In this document: piece after piece, positions 23,101-35,100 of the stretch
Position numbering within the stretch: the first letter of the stretch is position 1
How the letters are laid out: each line of letters begins with the position of its first letter
NCBI GenBank assembly: GCA_030141605.1
Contig: JAQGDQ010000041.1
Location: 558,001 to 622,000 of the forward strand
Direction: 5' to 3'
DNA from: Tubiluchus corallicola
Lineage: Eukaryota > Priapulida > Priapulimorpha > Priapulimorphida > Tubiluchidae
DNA length: 64,000 nt
Position numbers and translations under genes: made by a program
The notes under the pieces: model-generated
What the model saw: only the letters and a program-made list of their open reading frames with translations
Told to the model about the DNA's origin: nothing
Databases searched by the model: none

Positions 23101-26100
23101 TAGAAGCCTAGTAAAAGCTGCAGAAAGTAACGGTACGTTCTATTCAATTATTTTCGCAAAACGAGTTTTGCAGCTAAGGTATATACGATGTGCGTGTACA
23201 TGTACAGCAGTATTAGTCTAGTTTGTCTATTTAGTGCATGTGCTTGCCCATTTGTAACAAAGAGTGTTATATAACATTTTAAATAAAAAATATAACTATG
23301 CATTTTGTACATCTGAAAATCTGTGCAAAGTGAATGACTAAAATTGTCACTTTATTTATTTGACACACCAGCTTCATTCTTGAATGACAATCTAAAGCTA
23401 TGTTACACAATTACCAATCTTTGGGCAGTTTTATCTAAAATAAATATAGATTTACACCAGAATATTGCGTATATTGTGGAAATTGGCTGTTTACTAGCTT
23501 GGCTTTTTACCGATTTTGTCTGATGAACTTGTTCATGATCAGGTGGTTACAACATATATATTGCAGTCGATTTGTGTCTTGAAGTGTACTGCATCTCTAC
23601 TTTGTCCTTTATGCTTATATATGTAATAAGCATTTCTTTTCACTTAAATTTTTCTTCCTTCTCTAATTTGGAATGTGGGTAGTACTGGCTGAGTAAGGTC
23701 ATTGTGGCATACTTTAGCTTGGCTTTGATTTTGAAACTTGGGTGTGCACGGTTTGCACTGCATTTTTAAGGCACTAAGCCCATGCCATTAAACTTGGCAA
23801 AAACTTATAAGGATCTTATGGGAGAAGGTCATCATGTCATACTTTACTTTGGCTTAAACCTTAAATAGCTTATCGCTACCTATCCTGCCTATCCTGGTGT
23901 GGCCAGGAAATTTACTGTTTCATATTCTTTTATTCATCTTTGTATATATTTTGTTCTGCATGGTTTTAAATTTTATCTAGGTGCCTGGATTATAACATCA
24001 GGAACCCATACAGGTGTAATGAAACATGTAGGAGAGGCGCTGCAGGATTACATTCTATCACATGGAATGCATTTACAGGATAAAGTTATCGCTTTAGGCA
24101 TAGCACCATGGGGAGTCATCAGTAATAGAGATGGTCTTACTCATCCTATGGTAAGAGTTGTTATTTTAGCTAGAGTGTGCAGGAAAGCTTTATGAAGCAC
24201 CAAAGTCATTATTATATTTTTTGTTATTTGCATTTCAACATTCTAAGCAATGATTATTTGCCCCAACCGTGAGAAGCAATTCCGTAATAGGGAAGCTACG
24301 GCTTTTCATTATTACTTTTCATTAATTATTCCTAACCTCCACAATAGAGGTTAATGCAACTAGATGAATTATCTCACCCCTATGTCTTACAGTGGTTGTT
24401 TAGTTCAAAATTGAGTTTAACAAGTGATACTGTTTGTTAAATTTCTCTTTTTATTTAGGGTAAGTGGCCAGCTTTTTACAGAGTAGATACAGAGCCAGAA
24501 AGAATGGAAGTTCAACTAGATCCTAATCACTCGCATTTCATACTCGTTGACGATGGAACTCAACACAAGTACGGCAACGAGATTGGCTTTCGTGAAAAAC
24601 TTGTCAAAGCCGTGTCACTTCAGGGCATGCAAGAATCAGGCTCGTATAAACTTACGAAATTTATATGTTTTCTTTAATAATTGTAGTACGTGTCTTTCTG
24701 ATGTCGGTAATGTCCTCGGCCCCCTTTTCTTAAAGCTTTCATCGTGTTAATGACATTGTTATCTCAGTTTAGTGATTGTAGTACAAAATGCAATAGTTTT
24801 AATGCTGATAGCTTTTTTTCTTTTCACATGGTGAAAAAATATTGCAGTGTTAAATTTTGTTAGAAACTAAAACACTGTAACTGGTTTTATACAGTGCCTT
24901 GTCTGGCATAATTTCATCATTAGTTGCTTGCTTGGTCATGTACTTTTAGTATAATGTGGTTTTGAGGGCTTTGCACTAACACAGTACGCATTCGCACTAT
25001 CTGGATAAGCTGCAGCAACGTATTTTTATTAGCTGCAAAAATAAATGTTGATAATGAAAATAAAAACAGAAGCATTGGAGATTACATCATGTTCATGTAT
25101 AAACATGAATAAGCTTGAAAGAATGAAATTTGATTTTACTACACATATGCTGGCATAAATCCAGGCTTCATGTTTTATTTAAATTAGGTAGGGAGTCAAT
25201 AATTTGGTTTCAATCCACAGGAACATGGGACACAGTGACATCTAATGATATTATAAGTAGATATGCGTAGATTGTTCCAAGATGTCCATTTGATGTTTGA
25301 AAGCAATCAAAATTATTGATTCTGAGCACCCAGTTTAAATCAAAGAAGTCAAAGAAGTTCAAATGGAGCATTATGGTGGACACCCTGTAAATCTTTCATA
25401 CTGATTATGAGCATTTCTCTTACTGTTTTTGGGCTAGTTCCTTTTGATGACTAGTATTTTTTGCAGGCTCTCTTCACATACCAGTAGTCTGTATTGTACT
25501 TGAAGGTGGACCAGGCACACTTGAGAATGTCTACACAGCTATGATGAATAATGCACCTACTGTTGTTATAGAGGTATGCTTACAATGGTTCACAATAATG
25601 TGAAGGGCATATTTGATGTTTTGTCTTTTACAACAATGGTAAGTCTCAGAAGAGCACTTTTGATTTATCATATAAGTGCTAGTACTTTTAAAGGAACGCT
25701 CAGGTCTTTTACAAGTATGCGTTTTTGTGGTATATCTGTATCATACTGTAAGCTGCCTTGTGCGAATAAAAATAAATTAATTAATTTGTGCCATTAATAA
25801 TAGCTTATTTTTATGTACTGCCGAGTAAATGACATTTCTGTATTAAAGTATTATCACACAACAAGAGACCACGATCTAGGAAAAATGTCTGCAATTTATG
25901 GTAAGACTATTCATTGGTAGGTTGTCACTGATTGTTTTAAACATTGCACTCAACAATTTGCTCATAGGAATTCAGTGATGAATGAGTCACAGAAAGTTCC
26001 ACCTCAAGTGTATATTAATGAACTTCTCTGTTTTTTGATTTGAGAGCACAACTAGTAAGTCCAACCGCTGTGTCTACATGAGTGAGCTCACGTGCCAAAA

Positions 26101-29100
26101 AATGTTTGGCTTCTAGTGATCTGCTAACATGCATATGACTAGAGAAACAAAATTGTTGCACAATATAATAAGCATTTTAGAAGTCACACTCAATGAATAA
26201 GTCATGGAGGGAACATCGATGAAAACGAAATCGATATTTTGAAGGGCTACATGAGGCATCAGCATTCCTTTAATAAATTTGTTCATATACAAAAATCTAA
26301 TGTCCCGTCATTAAGAGTAATCCTTAAGTTGGGATGCCAGACAGATGTATATGTCCTCCCTCAACTAGATAAATGACAAAAGCCATTCTGGCATATAAAA
26401 TTAAAAAATAGTGCATGTAAGTTCTATCGTTTAAATTATGTTTTTGTTAAAAGTCACGTAGTTTCTTTGTGCAGTGTTGTGATTCCAATGTGCCACAGAT
26501 TTTGATATCTTTTTAAATTGGTTAGACTCTCATCTCTGTGATGAACATTAACTTACTTAAATCAAAGCTTTCTCAATAATTACTTTTACTGAATACATGT
26601 TGGTGTTTTTGTTCATGCTTACTATTATTATTTGCACCTTTAATTGATCCCCACACATGAGATGTTTGAAAAAGAACACTCCTCTTCATGATTAGAGAGT
26701 ACCTGACACAATCTGAGTGTGGAATCCCTAAAACGACGAGATCCCAGGTAAAATGGCCCAGCTGTAGGTGATTCTGTTTTGTGTTATTTATGGATTAATT
26801 TTCTTTACTTTTTCCTATAGGGATCGGGACGAGCCGCTGATTTACTGGCGTATGCTTATCAAACTTGTCATACTGTGCAAAGAGATGTTTTTGACGAATT
26901 TGGGCAAAAAAGTACAATGTAAGTTCACTTTTTTGTTTTTCTATCTTGACTCCCAAGTTTCATTTATTAGCTTCAGATAAGAATTTAATAATTCGTCTGG
27001 TATATGGCTGTCAGGTTGTCTATAATTTTCTCATCTTGCACTATTGTTATCACATAAAATTGGAGAGATATTAATTTTTCTATTTCATCAATAACTTTTT
27101 TCGAATCAAGGTTTCAAGGAGAAACCTGAAAGTAAAACAATCATTTGTAGGGGTTCAACAAGATCATAAAAGTAATGATCTTTATACTGGAAGAACAAAT
27201 TACGCATTAAGAGAGAGCATATTAGACGGTTCAGCCTACGCTTGGTGTAGAAACCTCATTGTAGTTTTTATGTGGCAGCCGGTATGCTTTTTTCAAAACT
27301 TTAAGGGTCTTTCTCTAAGTAGTTTTAGAGAGAGGTATATTCCTGTTTGGGAAAAGAAAGAAGTGGGCTTACAAATTGGAAGATTTTGTAATAACAATGG
27401 CATAGTTTCAAGTTCCATTTCAGTGATTAAGTTAAGAAAATTATAACTGCCTAGTCTATTGTTGTTTTGGTTTTCTGTTGCATAGCTTAAAACCTAGTTC
27501 ACACAACAATTATCTTCTCTTATGATTTTATTTTTACTGTATAAAGTAGTTGCCTGTAATATAGAAAACCTGTTTCAAGTTCAGGCCACATATCTTGAGT
27601 GAATTGATCACTATATAGTATTATCTTCTTCGTATCCAAATTAAATTTTTTGTATGTTAAATTAATTTCTGGCCTATAAACATTATTATGTACGAAATAT
27701 AGCCACTGAATTTTTCTTATCATAAATTAAGAACAGAAGCAGTAATTGATGAAGATCTTCGCTACAAATTGATGGCTAAACTTTCAACGGAATTTGGGGC
27801 AACAAGATTACTTGAACGTTGGAACTGGCTGGAAGAAATTCTAAAAAGGCGGAATTTATTGTACGTGTTTAAACTCGATAGTGGCAACTTAGTTCAGGAC
27901 ATTGATGTAGCCATGCTTAGGGCATTACTAAATGGTAAGAAATTAATAGTCATTTTAGTCTCAGCAGTTCAGTTTGTAAGAAAATGATAGGTATTTGGGC
28001 AACTGTAGTCAACTTATATATTTTTTATCTTTATAAACTGTAGATTTAGCAGGTCGTACTGAATACTATGTTGTATACTTGGCAGATTGTGTCGACATGT
28101 AAAGTTGTTTTTATGACTATAATTTTTTTATAGTTAGGAAAGTAAACTTGTTCAGTGGAAGTTTAAAAACATGTATTCGTCTTTGCTGTGTTTTTGCTCT
28201 GTCTGAGAAAATTGTTCCATGTGCCTAGAGGTGACAGCCACTTACTGATGAATAAAAATTATCTTTTTAGCCAGTGAGAGCAGTCTAGTTCAATTAAAGC
28301 TTACACTAGCTTGGAACAGGATTGATATGGCAAGAGAGTACATATTTGTGGATGACATTCGATGGAAGGTAGTTAATAGTTTGAATGTTTTCTATATTTA
28401 TCAGTTGACTCACATGTAGGCAAATTGGTGCCACAGAAAATGGTGTCACAGATAGTGGTAGACAAAGATGATAATAACGAACTAAAATTGGCTTTTACTC
28501 GATTTTTAAATGTCATTAGGATTAGCTCAGTTGTCTGAAATTTAGTTGTCTCAACAAAAAACTACTCCAAAAAGTCAAGCAAGAAAACAGGACGAGATCG
28601 AGGACCTGCAGGGAGTATTCCCCACCCAGTTTCTATGTTAAAAAGGCCCTGGCCTGATCTCATTCTAATTGAGTAAGTTGCTTGAAGATGACCAGAGATG
28701 CGCACTTATTCTGCTTAAACGTGCATCTTTAGCACATTTTTTATTTTACTTTTATAAAACTTGGTCTATTTATGATCATTTTTGCCACTTTTTTGTGTTC
28801 GGAGATACAGCTGCCAAAGAGTTCTACTGTAAACTGAAGCCACCTAATGCTAAGTTGGAGATATTGTTTTTTCATACACTTAGTATACATAGTTTGTAGT
28901 CGCTGCTCAAAAGTATCTTACAGGTTGAATCTTGTAAGCTTTTTGTTATAGAATTGCATTTCGTATCTCAAGTAGCTATTTTTTGATGTGACTATGTTTT
29001 ACAGCTTTAACCTATATTATAGGATGTTCAATATTTTTGTTGATTTTTCTTATTTGGTTCATAGACGGAAGAAGTTACAGACGTTATTATGAATGCATTA

Positions 29101-32100
29101 CTTAATAATAGAGTTGAATTTATGAAGGCTCTGCTGGAACAAGGCATCAGTTTATGCAACTTTCTTACATACCGAAGACTGGAGAAACTGTATAATAAGG
29201 TAACATTATTTCTTAATGTGTGAGTGCAGATGGATGTTTAACTGTACTGTTTATCTTTTTTCTTTTTAAACAAAAAATTATTTTCACAGTAGAGGTCTTC
29301 ATGCACAATTTACTTGTTAAGTATTATGAATTTGTCTTTATTATACTGTCGTTTATTGATTTAACTGTGAAGTAGATAACACTATGCTTTAGTTGACGAA
29401 ATGGTGAATTCCAGAAATAACAAAACAAATACCTTGAACGATATAAACTTTTTAAATGGCAGTTTATGTCGATTTTCAGTTTGTAAGACACCATCTTGTT
29501 GACAGCAGTTTATGTAGCAAAGTTAATTATAGAGTAAAATTTCTAAAGTTGTTTATAACAGTTAAGAGTTCAGAAACGGGTAAGGAGCCACATCATGGTT
29601 GTACAAGATTGTCTAAAAAAACATTTCGCAAATTAACCTTGTAACCATTCATCAAGGAAAAAAATGTTTGTAGAAGAGACCCCACATCACCATGTAGCAT
29701 GGTTTCTCCTCTTTCCAAAGAGCTGTATATTTTCCTGCAAGAACTCACTAAATGCTACTAGGGTGTTTTTTCACGGTGTCTCAGCATAGAGCAAACAATT
29801 TCCATTCCGAAATTTTTTACTCGCCGTTCCTGTATGTCGAAAACCATTTCAGCTCACGCGATGGGGACTTGGGGGGAAATTTATAGCTCTTTGGAAAAGA
29901 GGAGAAAACATGCTACATGATGATGTGGTCTGTTTTACGAATGCCTCTATCAGAATGAAGAGTTACGAGCTATTTTGGAGAAATACTTATACAGACGACC
30001 CTGTATTTCGTCACCAGTGCTGACATCTCAGTGTTGCTTGTAATGCTTGCTGGATGAATGCTGTCTATGGTCAATGCATGTTTCTTTGTATGAATTATGC
30101 TTCTGTAATTCCAATAAAAATTAAAATTAAACTTTATTTGGATAGCCTAAAAAATTCTCTTGAGCACCTTTTTTTCACTAGCGTTATATTTTGACAGTGT
30201 AATTTCTTCTTTTTTTGTTTAGATACCACTGAATAGTCATCTAAGAATGTTGCTGCACTTGAAAGGTATAGTGAGCACAGATAAGCCCATTAGATTAGAG
30301 AAAATTGGTAATCTTATTGGAGATTTAATGGGTGACTTCTTCAAGCCACCATATGTGAGTTGGAAGAAACGCAAAGCTTACATGTCGGAGAAATTTAAGA
30401 GGAATATAAGATGTGGGCGTTCCAGTAGCATTGTAGGTATGACTGCTATGCATTTTTGTGTTGTGAAATATTTTATAGTCTGGAGTGTGCTGGCAGTTAG
30501 TCTTTTGAAAGAAAACAGTTTGTTAAAATATGTATTTATCTAAAATAAAAATTATGTAATAGTTAACAAAAAGAAACTAGACCCTCTGGACGACATTTTA
30601 ACCAATAAATTAGTTTTTCTACATCATAGATTTTAGAATGCACGATAATTTTATTATTGTTATTAATATGTTTTTTGCATTACTTGTACGCCATTTAACC
30701 TTATAAACAGATCTGTTTCGCAGTGAAGCCGTTCTCGTTGTTTATGTGATAAGTTTTTGCCAGTTTGTATATTGTGACGTCACAATAGAATAGCTTCGTA
30801 TTCTAAATTTTGCAATGAAGCTGATTTTATGGCAACGTTTAAATAACAGGATTTCAATTCAGGAAAAACTCAATAAGCGAATAACTCAGTGCTTCACGTT
30901 TGAGGCTCATTTTTCCGTTATTGCTCTATCATTGTCTACATGTCATGTTTTATGTGAAAGCTATTATCTGAGCACGAGTCTTTTTGTGAAATATATTATT
31001 GTTATTTTGCCAAAATAGGAGTTTGCTATATTACTATTTTTAGAATTGAGAAGACGTGGCACAGAGTATTTTGAAGATGCTGCACGTGAATTGTTCTACT
31101 GGGCCGTTTTAGTGAATCACTATGACATGGCTGTGTTGTTCTGGCTGGAAGGAAAGAATCAAATAGCTGCAGCTCTGAGTGCATTGAAGCTCATCAGTGA
31201 AATGACTTGCCACATTCCAGATTTTCAAAATGTAATGGACATTAAAATGGAAGATAGTATGAGGTAAACTGGTAAGCCTACTGCCCACATAATTAATTAA
31301 ACAGTCTGATATGTTAACTGACTGATTAGCTCTCTGGTTGGTCACTTACCGATTGGTCGAAAATTTGGTTGAACGACTATCTGATTCTCTGCTTGTGTGA
31401 AAATTTGGTGGAATGGCTATCTGATTTTCTGCTTATGTGGTAATTAGCTGACTAATTGCTTGGCTGACTGACCACCCAGCCAGTTGATTATTAATGAATG
31501 GATATTTGGTGTTTCTTGTTGTAAATAAAATGCGTTCAAGAAAAAAGATCTAATTTGTGATTGTTTTATCTTGTTAATTTAGTAAATGTTTTAGATGAAT
31601 TCTTATCTTTGCTATTTGGGTCAGGCAAGAGGAATAGATGAATAGAGGAATTGTGTCACGACTTGTGCTTGGCAACTGAAGTAAAACAGTGGCGGACTTG
31701 GTTAGTAAATGGATGGGTGACCACCGGGGAAAGCTTTTCCGTGCCATTTCTTTTGACATACTGTTTCGCTTAGTGAAAATATGTAGATTAGTACATCCAA
31801 ATTTAGCTGACCTCTGTTCGTGCATTGATTCATCTTAAAGGATTACTTTTACCAGAGCCGTAAACATTATAACTAGACCTTACGTTTGAGTGCTGTATTC
31901 CTGGATATCTAGGAATAGAAACTTTACAAATAAATTGCTGGGTATTTTTATTGGGATTAAGATTTTTATTAGTACCCCAAAAAAGGATTTTGAAAGTTTT
32001 GATTGCAATTTTGACCATGCACAAATTTTCTTTTACTACCATGTATGAACGTAATCAAAAAGAAAGATTATTTCTACTACATTGAATAACTAAAGTTGTT

Positions 32101-35100
32101 CAGCTTCCTATTAAATCTCTCTTGTTGTGTATGTTTACAGGAAGTTCGAGGATTTGGCCTTAGGAACCTTGAAACAATGTTATGAAGCCAGTGAACAAAA
32201 GACGCTGCAACTTCTCGTTCAAGTAATACCAGAATTCGGAGAAACTACCTGCCTGTCTCTTGCTGTTGCTGCAAGCAGTTATGATTTTATATCCTCTGCA
32301 GCCTGTCAGAAAGTACTGAATGACATTTGGAGAGGTGGCATTTCTCTGGAAAATGGAATTTTAAAGGTACATTTGGTGTTTTGGTATCAGATACGTGCTT
32401 TTATTATATGCAGTGATTTTTCAGAGGAATTTCTATCAGCTGATATGAACTTTGAGCCATCTTATTACAAATAAGAGAACTAATCGTGAGAAAACGTTAC
32501 TGTGATCATGCTGTCAGCCTTTGAAAGCAGTAACTGTTTTTCTGATTGGTTTTGTCCAAAAACTGAATTTGAGAAATCTACCTCCCTGTCTCTGCCTGCA
32601 GTTGCAAGCAGTTGTGATTTTATATCAGCATCATGGCAGTGTTTGTGTCTAACATTGACATATTTAACACAAAACAATGTAGAATGATACTGGGACTACC
32701 TTTAGGAAGACATATAGTTATGGCTAGCTTTCCACATTTTTCAATAGTTTGTTATAAACTATGAAAAACTTGTATTTTTGAGATTAGGTCAGTGAGTTGA
32801 AAAGAAAAGTATTTATGCAGGATGATGTGCTCACAGAGTGTTGTGAGCTACATATTGCCACTCAAGTTATCGAAGCTTTCTGTTGATATTATCACATTTC
32901 TATTTTGGCTCTTTGCAGCATTCAACAACAATGTTTCATTATAGTACATTATTACTGCGGGACTTGATCTAGCTCATTATCTTCGATAGTCCCTTAAAAT
33001 GAGCTTCGATAGTCCCTTAAAATGAGACGCTGAGCTGTTAGAAACGTAAAGGTTTTTAATAAAACCAGCTGTGATTTCCTAAGACTTGGTCGACCTGTAA
33101 AATAATTGCATCAAGCAGTCAGTGCATTTAAATTTTCAAGTTTTTTACTTTGCTTCTCTAGAATGCTACCTACAGCAAGATAATATGCAAATGACATAAA
33201 ATTTCAAGATGAGCTTATTAGCTGTATGTGAAAATTCATTTGCTTTGTCCTTTAAATAAATGATTGTAATTTCTTGTGTGCTAGCTAACCAGTTTGTATT
33301 GCAGGCAGCAGATGTTAATACCGATGGCTGAGTTATTACATGATGGTTTTTTCCACTTTCTTACATCCAGAAAGTTAACCGATCCAGAATATTTTTGTTA
33401 TACTATAAAGCAGATTTCCGAGGTTTCAGTTGGTTTGTAATGTTAGCAGTCGTGGCTCGTAGCCAAGATTAGTGGGGGTTGTGCTTCAGAAAATCTAAGC
33501 ACAACACACGCTGAGTCAAAAAGAAACACTACTTGCACAACAGGGTGTCGGTACTGTGTGAGCCACAGTGCTCTCTCTACCTAGCGTGCAACGTTTTATC
33601 TCAGACATGTGCACATAACTGCCTGCACACAATAGCCAACATTGCATCGCTGGAACTGTGAATCACACAGGTCCATCACGTGCTCTGGTTCCATACAAGG
33701 ATTTACAAGTATAAAGAATGAATTAAAGAAAAATGATTCATATTGAATGTTATCGATAATATCAAGTGAAAATAGGGGGTGCTACAGCTACCACAGTACC
33801 TATACACGAGCCGCTGCTGATCATTATTTTTAACTAAGTTACTTGCAAGTTACCAAGTTCTTAAATTTAATTAGTTAAGAACTGCTGATTACTGAAGAAA
33901 TTAGTTAATGGTAACTGCGTTAGTTATAGGAAACGTTGAAAGTTAACAGTCGTAATTATGTTTTACCATACACTGGTAAAAACAAAATTAAAGTTTAGTT
34001 TAACACTTTCTTAACAGTGAATATAGCAACAAGTATTAGCTGCTAAACTTCTATTTTTGCATTTAGATTACATTGTCACTCATTTTTCCACCACTCATAT
34101 TTGCTTGGATAAGATTTGATCAGGAAGTTATAGCAACAATGCTGCAAGATGGATTTGACCCACTAGAGATGTTAATTGTACATGCTGAAGTAAGAACATT
34201 TTAGTTCTTGAGAAAATTTTGAATGTTTGTTATTAAATTTTTATTATTTGCAATATAGTTGGCGAATGTCACTGTTCCATAGAGTAAAAGATTCAGCAAT
34301 GGGCTGTTATGTAAAAGGAATAAGATAGGTACAGCAAATAACACACAAATTTATATACTAATATGTTTTTTAAGTTTCCATCTTATTTTTCAGGCCTAAA
34401 ATACATTTTTCAAATGATTAATGTGACAAATTCTGGTATTCCAAATTCTAAATGAAAAGCCTTTTTACACATTTATGTTAAATGCATCAGTGGCCTGTTA
34501 TAAGGAACCTCTCTGGAATCCCTTCTTATTGTTATTTAGTTAAAACCTATTGTGCAGTATTACAAAACTGTCAGATTACTAAATGTGTTCCACATTTCCC
34601 CAATATGTTAGTTGCATTTACATTGTAATGAAAATCAATTAATTCATTTTTAATTTAAAAAAGCAATGCTAGTTAAAAATCATTCACAGAGTTGTATTCT
34701 TTCTTGGTGGTGTGCTTTGCTGGTTCAATCTATTCATCGTGATTATTACTTGTTGCTATAGGCAGCTGAAGATAAGACCTCAAATGGTGCAAGAACTAGA
34801 CCTCTTTCTACTCAGTGGTCTGAGCCTGCTTCCAAAACTACTCCAAGGTATTTTTTGTTTGTTTGTTTTCTCTAGGACAGTGCAGCTGTAATTATAATTG
34901 AACTGTTGATTTTATTTATCATTTATTTTTGAACTGTTGATTTTATTTATTTGGTGGCATTTTTTAAGTAAAACTTGTTGAGGTCTTAAAATGTAAGAGG
35001 CCATTTGTATAATAATGATATTTTTCATATTTTGCAGTCACCAGCCACCATTGCATCTAATGAGCAGTGTGGAGTATACTCGCCACAATCCAAAAACTGT

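Larger units (their letters stand above)
22398..32366 (+). other. TRPM2 N-terminal TRPM homology regions (MHR1-4) with ADP-ribose contact residues
   Basis: Exons 3-14 encode roughly residues 66-747. Family landmarks are [12 protein letters not shown] (164-175), [15 protein letters not shown] (about 202-216), [11 protein letters not shown] (277-287), [12 protein letters not shown] and EGSGRAAD (349-356). In vertebrate TRPM2 structures the MHR1/2 ADP-ribose pocket uses a Tyr and Arg six to seven residues apart plus the Arg of the GSGR motif. Tyr291, Arg298 and Arg353 occupy those positions here. The later part ([37 protein letters not shown]) matches MHR3/4. Ligand binding is inferred from these residues. 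Confidence 0.85.
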
